64,000 nt of DNA from Calamus simplicifolius (Eukaryota; Streptophyta; Magnoliopsida; Arecales; Arecaceae): the NCBI GenBank assembly GCA_900491605.1, contig UESW01004374.1, forward strand, positions 808,825 through 872,824, given 5' to 3'. Made by a program: the position numbers and the translations under genes. The notes under the pieces were generated by a model. That model had not been told where the DNA came from and did no database searches. It saw only the letters and a program-made list of their open reading frames with translations. Position 1 is the stretch's first letter; each line of letters starts with the position of its first letter. Shown here in pieces: positions 1 through 10,790 of this stretch.

Positions 1-330
1 GATTATTTCAGTGTCATCTTTACAATTGCATGTAGTCATCTCAATAATACCAACATATTTTGTAAGTCAAAGAATTTATATTTTTGCACATACACCAAGA
101 AACTATTTCTTAAAAATATTACCAGTTACTATAGTCATAATAAATGCTCATATGTAGATTCATGATACCATTTAAAATAATTAATCTAAATAAACTTCCA
201 TTTTCCTTATTTCATAATATACATGTAAACTATAACTTCATGATTTATAAATTACTAATTATAAATAGGCTTACTTACTTCAGTACGCAACTCCAAAATG
301 TTAAACCAGCTACTTGAACGTCTGGGTACC
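1..330. other. AT-rich intergenic sequence
   Basis: No gene, repeat or RNA structure is recognised here. It lies just beyond the 3' side of the decayed katanin p80 copy that starts at 804 on the minus strand. It is not part of the large duplication seen further right. Confidence 0.6.
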
Positions 331-804
331 TTAACAATGTTATCTCCACCCGAAACAAGCCATCAACCATCTGGGGAGGTGTGCCCTTGTATGTATGGAT
401 GCATCCTTTACTTCGAATATTTCACAACTTTAGGTTTGTATCCAACGATCCAGATGCAATGAGTTCCCTAGATGGATGAAAATCATCATATATACAATTG
501 GACCTATGCCCCGATAGAGTGCAAAGAACTCTTGTGTCCCCTAAATCTCACAATTTTATCGTGCCATTGGCTGCTCCAGCAGCCACAAAAACTTCTGATG
601 AATCAAATTCACAGACTCAACTGCACTTGTATTGCCTAATAGGCTTATCAGTACATCGGGTTTGGCAATAGCCTAGAGATTGACCTGGTGATCTTCACCA
701 CCGGTAACAAAAACCGTTGAAGTCTTCCTTCCAATTTTGACACAGATCACATTAGAAGCATGGGCTATAAACTCCTATAGCTTAGAGGCACGCTTGGTGG
801 TCAT
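331..804 (-). pseudogene. Katanin p80 WD40 subunit B1-like retrocopy, 5' part, decayed
   Basis: Read on the minus strand from the ATG at 802-804, the sequence gives MTTKRA, then pieces typical of the N-terminal WD40 propeller of katanin p80 (KTN80, the microtubule-severing targeting subunit): VTGGEDH, FDSSEVFVAAGAA, GSLDTNLKL and GCIHTYKGHT. About 150 of the several hundred residues of the family remain, and similarity fades near 331. No intron interrupts the coding match, so a processed (reverse-transcribed) copy is likely; this is inference, because I cannot compare it with the parent gene. The frame is broken by a TAG where Gln is expected (about codon 10), three stops where the WD40 motifs expect Trp (one TAG, two TGA), and a TGA where Arg is expected before WWLVSGG-like sequence. 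About nine residues are also missing after GHT. It is not functional. Confidence 0.82.
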
Positions 805-1132
805 CATGAAGCATGCAAGGAACCATCCAAAACAAAGCCTGCTCTTCTTCTTCTCCTCTCTCCAAGATTCCAACAACAAGGTCCAAATTCAATCTCAAAC
901 TCCACTAATATCAAGCCACATCAAACATCCTCAGCCCACGGTGATTCTCAAGAATCTAAACCCCGCATATCTCCTCTCTGACCTCCCCATTTCGATTGCA
1001 GCACTGAGCCTCCACCAGCTACTTTCGATGGCTCCATCACACCTAAACTCCAAACCAGAGGCATGAAGATTGATGTCTTTGGATGGAAGGGCCGATATTT
1101 GGGGGCACCTCTGGATATTCTTCTTCTCTATT
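805..1132. other. Sequence upstream of the katanin relic, possibly its 5' leader
   Basis: Pyrimidine-rich plus-strand text, which is purine-rich when read in the katanin direction, sits directly before the relic's start codon. It could be the transcribed leader carried along in a retrocopy. Open frames here show no family resemblance and look like chance. Confidence 0.3.
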
Positions 1133-1179
1133 TGCTCTCTCTCTCTCTCTCATTCGATCCTCTCTCTCTCTCTCTCTCT
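1133..1179. repeat. (CT)n microsatellite, two blocks
   Basis: Two runs of CT dinucleotides (about 1133-1152 and 1160-1179) are separated by a short ATTCGATC interruption. Confidence 0.9.
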
Positions 1180-1429
1180 GGCATTAGGGGAATGGCCTAG
1201 GATTACTTGGAGGGAAGAGTACCCGCTACCAGGAGGGAGTCATCCTCCATTCCTTTTAATCCCCTAGGTGACACCTCAGATCAAGGATATCGAAAACTCA
1301 TCAGACACGCAAAGACTCGGGAATCCAAGCGTCATACTGAGAACCTAAATGTCAGAATAAACTCTAGGTGCTAGGTATCCATAAATAAATGCTGGGGGGT
1401 TACACCTCTCGTTTTCGGCAATGGCCACG

Positions 1430-1695
1430 GCCATGGTTGGAGACAACGCCCACGGCCGGCAGTGGCCTGGCCACAGTGGCCTAGCCACAGTGGCCTCGCC
1501 ACCGTTTAAAAAAAAAAATAGTGGGGGTGGTTCCCCCAGCGCCTCCCATTGTCGGCCACGGCCTGGCCTAGCCACGATGGCCATGCCACCGTTTAAAAAA
1601 AAAAACAGGGGGGGTGGGGTCCCCCCCGTGCCTCCCATTTCTAGCAACCATGGCCGTGGCCTGGCCATGGTGGCCAGGCCACCGGTTAAAAAAAT
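1430..1695. repeat. GC-rich tandem repeat with oligo-A tracts, about 2.5 units
   Basis: A unit of roughly 90-100 bp recurs. It has a GGCCACGGCCTGGCC-like block, then CCATGCCACCGTTTAAAA with a long A run, then a G-run facing a C-run (GGGGGTGG / CCCCC) and GCCTCCCATT. The third unit stops after the A run near 1690. GGCC, CCATGG and facing G/C runs can pair with each other. The open frames on both strands are repeat-derived and no protein is claimed. The base composition is sharply different from the AT-rich DNA on its right. Confidence 0.75.
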
Positions 1696-2136
1696 TATTA
1701 TAAAATAATATTTTATAATATTACAAATATTTTGCAAATTTAATTTGACTGATTAAATTAATTAATTAATATTATAAAAAAATATTATTAGTAAGTTGTT
1801 TTGATATTATAATCTTAATAATTTATTTGATCATATTATTATATCACTTAAATTTAGAGAACCTCTGTAGTAATATCATTGTATATAATAATAATATATT
1901 ACAATAAATTAGAATACACTATAGTACTATATTAATATTTTATAAAAATTTATATTATGTGATATTATAATATTAGATTATAATGATTTTATAATATCAT
2001 TATATTGAACTATGAAATTTAAAATATATGAGGGTTCTAATTTTAGTGTAATTATATTGTTATTTACATGTTATGTCTTGATTATTTATATTCTGCGATG
2101 TATTAAATTATTATTATGTTTATTATTATTTATTTT
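1696..2136. other. Very AT-rich spacer up to the duplication edge
   Basis: It is made of TATTA and TAATAT-like low-complexity sequence with no gene. Similarity to the second block begins immediately after it. Nothing in this stretch is found again at 31432-31737, the matching flank of copy B. Confidence 0.6.
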
Positions 2137-2482
2137 TTATAACTGTTTATGCAATAATATTTGTGCATTGTAGTTATTTACAATTGTTATGTCTTGATTA
2201 TTTACATTCTGCTTCAAATTGAATGATGCATTAAATTATGTAATGCTAGATGAAAGTCTTGTTGTATTATTATTTAATTTTCAGCAACAAATTAGTAGTT
2301 TCAATGATTTATATTTTAGTCTTCACAAACATTTATCGACACAAAATCTTAAGAAGTCAGTGACTATATATAGAACACTATTCCTATATGTATAATTGAC
2401 AAGAAGTTAAGAATAACAAGCATAAGTTCGATTGTCTTCGGATTCCATATTATTAATCACAGCACTATAACCTTTAGACCCG

Positions 2483-2521
2483 TTTGAGAATTTGTAAGAC
2501 TTAGTCTTGCAAATTCTCAAA
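2483..2521. repeat. 39-bp hairpin
   Basis: TTTGAGAATTTG at 2483-2494 pairs perfectly with CAAATTCTCAAA at 2510-2521, and the inner AAGAC and GTCTT also pair around a 3-nt loop. A second small hairpin, TGTCC with GGACA, follows at 2523-2536. Copy B has lost a few bases of the right arm near 32130. Confidence 0.85.
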
Positions 2522-2540
2522 TTGTCCTGGTGGACAGTTT

Positions 2541-2739
2541 GAGAATATTTTTTGCGATATGTTAGTCTGCTATTAATCATCGTTGGGTGAGATTGCGGTT
2601 TGTATTTGCTCATACGTTCTCCTAGTGTGGCATATATGCCACACATTTAGGAGAACATATGGGGAAATGCTGCTGAAATTTCAACGTAACCGATCGATGA
2701 TAATTAATAGCAGAATAACATATCACAAAAAATATTCTT
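2541..2739. repeat. Foldback element, about 95-105-bp arms
   Basis: The left arm (2541-2634) and right arm (2635-2739) are imperfect reverse complements. They meet in a perfect 20-bp palindrome at 2625-2644, GTGTGGCATATATGCCACAC. The outer parts match too: GAGAATATTTTTTGCGATAT near 2541 faces the complement of ATATCACAAAAAATATTCTT near 2720. It has no spacer and no coding capacity. It resembles a foldback MITE or a microRNA-like inverted duplication, and the sequence alone does not decide which. Confidence 0.8.
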
Positions 2740-3114
2740 GAATGGGATAGGGCCTTACCTTTTAGACATGGAGTGAAGGTGGAATTAATTTAGGACACTT
2801 GAATGCTTGTGAAGTCTCATGATTAAACGGACCGCCTGCGGCCCGACCCGAACTCAAGCCCTAGCATTAGCCTGGCATGAACCTGTGCCTCGGTCCTTGC
2901 TAGCACGCCAAGGATCGTAGCCGTGGCCGGGCCTTGCAGGGTAGGGACCTTAGTTGTCTAAAAAAAATTGGTTTAGTTATAAATTATTTAAATGGTTGTT
3001 ATTAACCTAGTTGTGTAAAAGAAATAATTTAGTTATATATTTAGTAATGCTAATATAGTTTTATAATGTGGTTTCCTTTAATGGTTTACCAGAAATTGTA
3101 TAAGTCGGTCAAAA
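2740..3114. other. Region upstream of the first CACTA transposase
   Basis: It contains a short GC-rich patch (about 2825-2945, repeated CCGACCCGAACTC and GCCGTGGCC-like text) in AT-rich DNA. The CACTA 5' terminus (CACTACAAG-like) was searched for here and further left and was not found. Confidence 0.5.
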
Positions 3115-6100
3115 ATGAGCGGGGCTCGCTCGTGGATGTATGCAAGGATAAAAGATGGCTTGCTTAATCCAGATTTTCTGAATGGATTGGAAGAATTTAT
3201 CGCATTTGCATGTAGCCAACCTGAATGGATGGATGGGCCTAGGATTAGGTGCCCATGCAACTATCACAGGTGTCAGAATAAAGCCTACAGAGATGTCGAA
3301 ACTGTTAAGGTGCATCTGTGTAAAAAGGGGTTTGTTCCTGATTACGATGTTTGGTACTGTCATGGTGAACCAGAGGAAATTCCAGCAGTTGTTACAAGCC
3401 AACAAGTGTCAATTCCCGTTGATGAACCATTTGTGAATCTAAACACATATGAAGAAATGGTGATGAATGCATCGGGTAATGAATTCAATCAGAATACATT
3501 TATGGAAGAACCAAATCCAGATGCACAGCAATTTTATGATATGTTGCGTGCTGCAAATCAAGAATTGTATCCTGGTTGTGAGGGTCATTCCAGTTGTCTA
3601 CGGCTGCTCGGTTGTTGAATATTAAGGCAGAACATCGATTATCAGAAAAGGCGTTTAATTCTGTAGCTGGGTTAATCAAGGAAATTTTGCCAAATGATAA
3701 TGTTGTAGCAGACAGTTTTTACTCAACGAAGAAGTTGTTGCGTGGGCTTGGGCTCCCGGTTAATAAGATCGATTGTTGCTTGAACAATTGTATGATATAT
3801 TGGGGTGAAGACTCGAGCTGAGATGGTGTAAGATTTGTGGGCAATCGAGGTACAAAAACGGCGAAGGGGGAGCTAGTACAAGTAGGAGGAAAAGTGTTCC
3901 TTACAAGAGGATGCATTACTTTCCTCTGACTCCACGCCTGCAGAGATTATACAGATCTGAGGCTACAGCTGCTGATATGAGATGGCATGCCGAACATGAA
4001 TCTAAAGAGGATGAAATGCGGCATCCATCAGATTCAAAAGCTTGGAAGCATTTCAATGAAAATCATCCTGATTTCGCTGAAGATATAAGGAATGTCAGAT
4101 TAGGTCTTTGTACCGATGGCTTCCAACCATTCGGTCAAGCGGGGCAACAGTATTCATGTTGGCCTGTGATACTGACTGTATATAACCTTCCTCCATGGAA
4201 GTGCATGAAAGATACTGCAATGTTTTTGACAGTTTTGGTTCCAGGACCATCAAATCCAAAGGAAAAGATTGATGTCTTCCTGCAACCGTTGGTGGCCGAA
4301 TTGAAAATGTTGTGGGAAACAGGAGTCGTAGCCTACGACATTTCTATGAAACAGAATTTCATCATGAGAGTTGCTTTGATGTGGACAATAAGTGACTTCC
4401 CGGCATATGCAATGTTGTCTGGTTGGAGCACTGCTGGACGTCTGGCATGCCCTCATTGCATGTATGATTCGGATGCATTTACATTGCAGAAGAGTGGTAA
4501 GCAGTCATGGTTTGATAATCATAGGAAGTTCTTGCCCCCAAATCATCCTTACAGGCGTAACTTGATCGCCTTCCGGAAGAACAAAGCAGTCACAAAATTC
4601 GCCGAACCGGTTAGGTCCGGCACGGATATATTTGATACTATAGAGCATTTGGGGTTGAGGTATGCTTGGGAACCAGATGCAGATAGAATAAATGGCCGTA
4701 TATGTAAAGAACATAACTGGAAGAAGCGGAGTATATTTTGGGATTTGCCTTATTGGAGCACAAATCTCATCCGGCACAACTTGGATGTTATGCATATCGA
4801 GAAAAATTTCTTTGATAACATATTTAACACGGTGCTAAACATCCCGGGAAAAACAAAAGACACTGCAAAGTCAAGAGAAGAACTTAATCAGTATTGCAGA
4901 AGAGGTGATTTGAGGAGGAGTACCGACGGGACCTATCCTAAAGCCTGTTACACTCTTGACAGAAATTCACGAGAAGTTTTATGTAACTGGCTTAGAGGGT
5001 TAAAATTTCCAGATGGTTATGCCTCAAATATCGGTAGGTGTGTGGACATGCATAAGCTCAAGTTGTTCGGCATGAAGAGTCACGACTGTCATGTTTTCAT
5101 GCAACGGTTATTGCCTATAGCTTTTCGTGAGTTGCTTCCGCAACATGTCTGGAAGGCATTGACAGAGCTCAGCTTGTTCTTCAAGGAGTTGTCTGCCACA
5201 GTCATTACTTCTGCATCCATGGCAAGGCTTGAGGAGGAAATTCCAATTATTTTATGCAAGCTGGAGCGAATATTTCCTCCCAGTTTTTTTGACTCAATGG
5301 AGCATTTACCGGTTCACTTGCCATACGAAGCGAGCATAGCTGGTCCCGTGCAGTATCGCTGGATGTATCCTTTCGAGAGGTAAATATATACATCATTAAG
5401 ACATATTGACATTTCAAATATTATTTCATTGCGAGAAAATTGGTTAATTTTTTGTCTCAACTTTACATATAGGTACCTTAAGAAGTTAAAAAATAATGTG
5501 CGTAATAAGGCAAGGGTTGAAGGTTCTATATGCAATGCACACTTGGTCGAAGAAGTTTCAGCTTTTGCCTCGCATTACTTTGAGGGTCACGTCCACACGA
5601 GGAGCCAAAATCTTGGTCGTAACGATGACGTATGTGTGGACGAAGGAGAACCTAATGACGGTAGAATATCAATTTTTAAAGGTATCGGCCGTTCATTTGG
5701 GGGGCAGAAGTCAAGAAATCTTAGCGATATGGAGTATAATGCAGCACATTATTATATCCTAATGAACTGTAGAGAAGTCGATCCATATATTGAGTAAGTG
5801 TATACTTCAATGCTTAATTGGAACTTCTAATTTAAATTACAATATACCATAATTTAATTGCTAACATCAGTTTTAATCCTTATCATCCCATAAGGATGTA
5901 TTGTGATAGACAACGACAGATGAATCCCGACATCAGTCAAGTTGCAATTGGACAGAAGTTAGAAACGGAGTTCGCTTACTGGTTTTATGAATTTGTGAGT
6001 AGTATCACTCAATCAATTTCAGTAATGGCTTTAATTTTTTGAATTGGTTGTGAATAGCTTATTAATTTATAGGTAAACGGTCCATGGTCCCCAACCGACA

Positions 6101-6909
6101 ATATTTTCATTAAATGTCTATCGCAATGGCCATTGAAGACCGTAACAACCTCTACTGGCTATTTTGTTAATGGGTACAAATTTCAGATTGAACGATTAGC
6201 AGCTTCAAGAGCACGCAGAACTGGGGCGTGTGTGTTAAAGGAGAAAGTGTTGGAGCAAATATGCAGGATTATTACGGAAAGTTAGTAGAGGTGGTTGAAG
6301 TTGAATATCCCGGTTGGCCTATGAAACGAACCGTATTGTTTCGTTGCGATTGGTTCGATCCGACAGTTCCTGTGGGCAAAAGGGTTCATAACGACTACAA
6401 TTTGGTTGAAGTGAACCATCGACGAAGATTGCAGAAATATGACCCATTCATCCTTGCATCCCAAGCTCAGCAAGTGTTTTACTGCGGATATCCAAGTTTG
6501 CGCAACGACAAGCGAGATTGGTGGGCTGTTTCTAAAATCGTCCCACGTTCAACAATCTATTAGAGGAGAGTTCATCAAGTCAATCAGCCNATATCCAAGT
6601 TTGCGCAACGACAAGCGAGATTGGTGGGCTGTTTCTAAAATCGTCCCACGTTCAACAATCTTATTAGAGGAGAGTTCATCAAGTCAATCAGCCGAGTGCC
6701 CTGCATTTCAAGAGGATGAGATGGAAATGCATGCAATTGAGGACGACACAAGGGCTCCTGAAACATCACTTAGAGATCCAAATGGTGATGTCCAAGAAAT
6801 TGCGGATGCAAATGTTCGGTTTCCTTCCGATGATAATGAAACTGAATCGCAGTCCGATACGGCATCGGATGTTGAACCAACATTTCACGAAACAAATGAC
6901 ACCGATTAA
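3115..6909 (+). pseudogene. CACTA TNP2-type transposase, frameshifted, copy A
   Basis: The order of parts is that of plant TNP2 proteins. An N-terminal transposase-associated domain (3115-3600) contains RIRCPCNYHRCQN and VWYCHGE. The Transposase_21 core (about 3911-4800) contains HYFPLTPRLQRLY, FLQPLVAELKMLW, LSGWSTAGRLACP and NLDVMHIEKN. A DUF4218-like part (LKFPDGYASN, FPPSFFDSMEHL) runs to 5379. The tail has a DUF4216-like region (VNGYKFQIERLAASRA, VLFRCDWFDP). Introns with GT-AG borders are seen at 5380-5472 and 5794-5870, and probably one ends near 6072. Frameshifts lie near 3594, 3820 and 6215. The stretch 6488-6693 is artificially doubled around an N. No complete protein can be made. 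In living elements this enzyme would act in the nucleus on the CACTA termini. Confidence 0.88.
6488..6693. other. Unmerged contig overlap around a single N (6590)
   Basis: Bases 6488-6589 recur at 6591-6693 with only one extra T (CAATCTATTAG against CAATCTTATTAG), and the single unknown base of the window lies exactly between them. The matching place in copy B (about 33950-34053) has the sequence once. It is most simply an assembly join in which overlapping contig ends were not merged. The repeat and the resulting lengthening of the transposase tail should not be taken as biology. Confidence 0.88.
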
Positions 6910-7012
6910 ACATAGAGGTTTTTTAAATTTAACTTTATTTTATAAGTGGTAAATTTTTACATAGTCAATCATTAATCGTAATTTAATTGCATGAATCTTT
7001 AGTATTTTCAGT

Positions 7013-8512
7013 ATGACGGGCAGAGGTAGATCTACCGACGACATACGGAGTGAGCAGGGACGTAGCCCTGCTGCATCAGATCACATGAGCTTTGGAGATG
7101 GAGAGTTCGGATCTCCAGCATCGCACAGCCTTCGATCTCTCCAGCAGTCGGTGGTGATCCTGCATTGGTATTACCATCCAGCCGATCGGCACATACCTCC
7201 GAGAGTTCTTCCACCATCGGCCGCACGTACTTCGACTTGATGCTCATGGGCTGTAAGTATATACTAATTAAAAATATATGTTTATGTTTTTAAGTCAATT
7301 ACTTATAAACATGCATTTTTTTAACAGATTTATTGAGCAGCATCATGTATCCAGCCACATCAGCGCCGTATTTCAGAGGCGTGCAGATCCCAGTGGCTAC
7401 GATTGGCGCCACGTATCTCCAGCCACGAGGGAGTTTTATTTTTCTGAGTTTCAGGTAAACTTATTAAATACAATTTATCACTGATATAAAATTTCTTAAT
7501 CTTAATAAATTCTGAAACTAACTATTTATTTTAATGCAGAAAAAGTTTACGTGGGACCCTGCCAGCCATGATGCCATTAGGGCAGCATGGGAGGCTCTGA
7601 CGGGACGCCGATACTCCGACATGCTTCATCGTTGGAGGTCATCGGGTCAGCGTCCTGCGCATGTGCCAGAGGGTATTTGGCACGAGTGGCAGCAGGCCTG
7701 GCAGTCCGATGGCTGGCGCAGGAGGTCCGCATCAGCCAGCACGAACCGCCGATCCGAGAAGGGCGGTCCTGGCACGGGTCTCTCCGCCATACTTCGGGCT
7801 CCATTTCGATTCAGGAGCACAGACACCGTATGGTAAGAAAATAAATAATTTAATTACTAATTTAGTTATTTACAAATATTTGTATTAATATTAATTTTTT
7901 TATTGTTATAGTCTGAGCAGGAGGGCGGAGATCCTGGTGAGTTTCGTCTATTCAGGGCGACACACACCAGGAGGGACGGTTCCTGGGTCGACACGCGATC
8001 ACGGGAGGTTGCGGTAAGAAATTAGATTTATGTAGTATCTGTTTAATTTCTAAAATTTTATTTCAAGAAATTTATTAACTCATTTATTGTTGATTTTATA
8101 ATTCAAAGACACGAGTCGAGGAGCTTCGCTCCTAGGCATCGCAGGTCGACTCCACTGATGGGGAGACGCCCGTCGAACTCTCAGCAGAGGAGAGTCGGCA
8201 TGTGTTTTGGAGGCTGTTGGTGCCCAGCCGCGAGACCGCAGGGTCTATGGTCTGGGCACTAGAGCTTCTTCATATTTTCCCCATCAGGCCTCCAGCTCGC
8301 GATTTTCTGGTGATATTCCTGCCGAGCGTTTAGACGACATTCAAAGATCTATTGCGAAGGAGGTTCGACAGGACGTTCGTTAGGAGGTTCGGCAGGAGGT
8401 CGAGCACGAGTTCGAGCAGCGTATGCGAGGCCGGGATCAGGAGCTTGCAGACGTGCGAGATCAGATGCGTCATTTGCAGGATATGGTTAGCCACTTATCG
8501 CAGGGTCTCTAG
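7013..8512 (+). pseudogene. CACTA TNPA-like (Transposase_24, Ptta/En/Spm) gene, copy A
   Basis: It is multi-exon, beginning with MTGRGRSTDD at 7013. A later exon carries WEALTGRRYSDMLHRWRSSG and HEWQQAWQSDGWRRRS (7534 onward), typical of the plant Ptta/En/Spm second transposon protein. A following exon (about 7911-8015) reads GGDPGEFRLFRATHTRRDGSW, and a C-terminal exon is rich in Arg/Glu with a coiled-coil look (near 8340-8510), ending at TAG 8510-8512. Stops and frameshifts (for example a TAG after QDVR near 8380) break it. In active elements such proteins bind the subterminal repeats, which here follow at 8733-9309. Confidence 0.75.
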
Positions 8513-8732
8513 CCTCCACGTGATTGCTCAGATTCTTGATGTATTTTTTTTCTTTTTATATGTTGTACATGAAAACTTCAAAATTTTAATATATTAATTA
8601 TTTTTAGAAATTGAATAATTATTATTTGGATCAATATGAGTGAAGAATATTTCTATCAATATTTAAATGTAATGAAATTGTATTAACTATTTTAATTTTT
8701 AATATTTTATTTTTTTTTCTAAAAATTTAATT
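8513..8732. other. AT-rich 3' part of the CACTA element before the subterminal repeats
   Basis: TATATTAATT and TTTATTTTT-type sequence, with no gene or repeat unit recognised. Confidence 0.5.
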
Positions 8733-9309
8733 AGTGACGCATTAGCGACTGAAATTGCATCGCTAATATTTTTAAAATATTATTATTAAATATTACGACG
8801 CAATGACCTGGCATTGCAATAATTTAAAAAAAATTTAATAGCGATGCATTAACGACTCAAATTGCATCGCTATTATATCTAAAATATTATTATTAAATAT
8901 TACGACACAATAACCTTGCATCGTAATATTTTAAAAAAAATTTCTTGGTGATGCATTAGCGACTCAAATTGTGTCGCTATTATATCTAAAATATAATTAT
9001 TAAATATTATGATGCAACTAAATGCGTCGCAATATTGCGATGCAATTGAATGTATCGTAATATTTAATAATAATTTTAAATATTAAAAATTAGTTTTAAA
9101 TTTAGCGATGCATTTGAATGCGTCGCAATATTGCGATGGATTGTTGCATCGCAGAGAGTTGCAATATTGTGACGCAATTGCGATAAATGAAGATTGCGAC
9201 GGACATCTAAGCGACGCCGTCATTGCGTTGTTATTGCGTCGCAATAGCATGTTTAGCGATGCAATTGCGACGCATTTGGGCGTCGCAATATTTTTTTCCC
9301 CTTGTAGTG
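8733..9309 (+). repeat. CACTA 3' subterminal repeat array and terminus, copy A
   Basis: Short motifs GCGATGCA, TGCGTCGC and GCGACGCAATT alternate in both orientations about every 10-40 bp, becoming denser toward the end. The array closes with CCCCTTGTAGTG at 9309. Such arrays are the known binding sites of TNPA-type proteins in En/Spm; binding here is inference. Chance open frames run through the array on both strands because the motifs are in part reverse complements. Confidence 0.88.
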
Positions 9310-10790
9310 ATAGATGCAATATGAAGATTAAAAGGCAAGTTGATAAACAAAAAATGAATTTAGAGGTCAAACACACAACATTAAAGTAATCTAGTTTGAA
9401 AAATCATTTATTGATGAAAAAATTTCTCAAAGAATTTTATTAATATTTCAAAAACTATTTTTCATAATGAATTAAAGGAATATATATAGACCATAATCTT
9501 GATCCTAGTCGAACATAAACTTCATACAAAATCATACTAGGATTAGAACTTGATATGCAAAATCATACTAATATAGCACATGATACAACTAGCCGATCTT
9601 ATGGCATTTTAGTTTGGTTCTCAAAGGTGTTTAGGGAAACTATCTCATAGGCAACTGAAATGCAAATCTTGAGTAGTGTAGCTATGGCTGCATGAATCTC
9701 AAACCATATTAAGAAAAGATAGGGCTGATCTTAAAAAAATCAAACCAACATGAATCTTGAAGCATCCATGTTGAATCCATCACCTTGGTGAGATTGTTCT
9801 ATCAACGTTATCTTTCCCTATGGTTGTCACCTCTGACGAGCTCTCACTGCCTCCCATCAGTTGGAAGAAAGGTAATAGTGTTGCCTATGACTCCATCCCC
9901 AAGCACCACCAAAGTGGAAGTATTTTAGAGTGAGGCTGAGGCAGCAGTGAAGCGGCAGAGGATCCCTTCTCAAGCCATCAAACCTATGGAGCCTAGCACC
10001 CAAGATCAAGTGGGCTGAAGAAGAGCAGGTGCCACCAGAGCTAAATTTCTATGCAGCTAGCTAATCTTATGGAGGCCCTTCATCCTATCCAAAAGACCAA
10101 GATACTCAAGCCTGGTGCTTTTAGGCATCGGTCAACAAGGGTAAGGCAAAGGCGAATCACTCTTTTTTTACTGCCATGATGTCAAGACAAATTCATTCCT
10201 TTACTAGTCAAGATTTAGACTATCAAATTTGGATTTGTTCTATTACGGTTCAACCCTAGGTGTTCCTAGAAGAGGTGGCAAATAGAAGAAGACTCCTTTA
10301 TTTTATGGAGGTAGTTGAAGGACGAGGCATCCTATAAACATGACTGTCATGTGTGAATCTTTGACCATCCATGTCCATGTCTAAGCCAGAGATTGAGGGC
10401 GTCAATGGCCATAATTATTGGTCTACTAGAAGAGGTGCTGACCAAGCATGAGGTAATATATAGCTGAGCAATTACAACTAGCCATCTATAGAAACGAAAA
10501 GGAACACAGTCAATTAGGCCATTGGCATCCTAGGAAAAAAGCTAGCTTATTGGCAAGTGGAAGAGGAGCAGTGGTTGGTCACCCTCCTAGGTGGGTATTG
10601 AGCTAATGGTTGCTGCATGGGGCCTAGTTAGTGGGCAATTGTAACTAGACCTCGAAGAAAGAGGAGATTGCCTGCAATAGGCTATCAATTAAGCGTGAGG
10701 AAAGAAAAAGAATAAGTTATTCCAATCATGAATAAGTTTGAAATAAATTTAGAATAATCATGGAATAGATAGAATAACTATTCCAAAAAG
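9310..10790. other. Spacer with old repeat debris, copy A
   Basis: No gene seen. The part at about 9640-9850 (AACTGAAATGCAAATCTTGA, then GTTGTCACCTCTGACGAGCT and ACTGCCTCCCATC) is related to 12070-12215, which suggests pieces of one old, unidentified retroelement interior. The rest is unassigned. Confidence 0.5.

Larger units (their letters stand above)
3115..9309 (+). mobile_element. CACTA (En/Spm) transposon, plus strand, copy A
   Basis: It holds a TNP2-type transposase, then a TNPA-like gene, then dense subterminal repeats ending in CCCCTTGTAGTG at 9309, the complement of the family terminus CACTACAAGGGG. The 5' terminus is not visible, so the listed start is only the first coding base. 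Both genes are broken, so the copy is non-autonomous at best. It lies at the left edge of the duplicated block. Confidence 0.85.

Noticed and set aside
737..1267. Plus-strand frames of 109 and 65 codons
   Set aside because: The first overlaps the minus-strand katanin relic; the second is microsatellite-derived.
1345..1737. 130-codon and 95-codon frames in the GC-rich repeat
   Set aside because: Their repeated Gly/Pro/Lys text mirrors the DNA repeat; no start context or homologue is apparent.
2820..2945. Possible tRNA-like GC-rich patch
   Set aside because: No cloverleaf with conserved anticodon and TTCGA arm positions could be laid out.
6488..6693. A real internal repeat in the transposase tail
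   Set aside because: The N exactly between the units and the single copy in block B point to an unmerged assembly overlap.
9083..9389. Open frames on both strands across the CACTA end
   Set aside because: They follow from the partly palindromic GCGATGCA/TGCGTCGC repeats and have no protein family resemblance.
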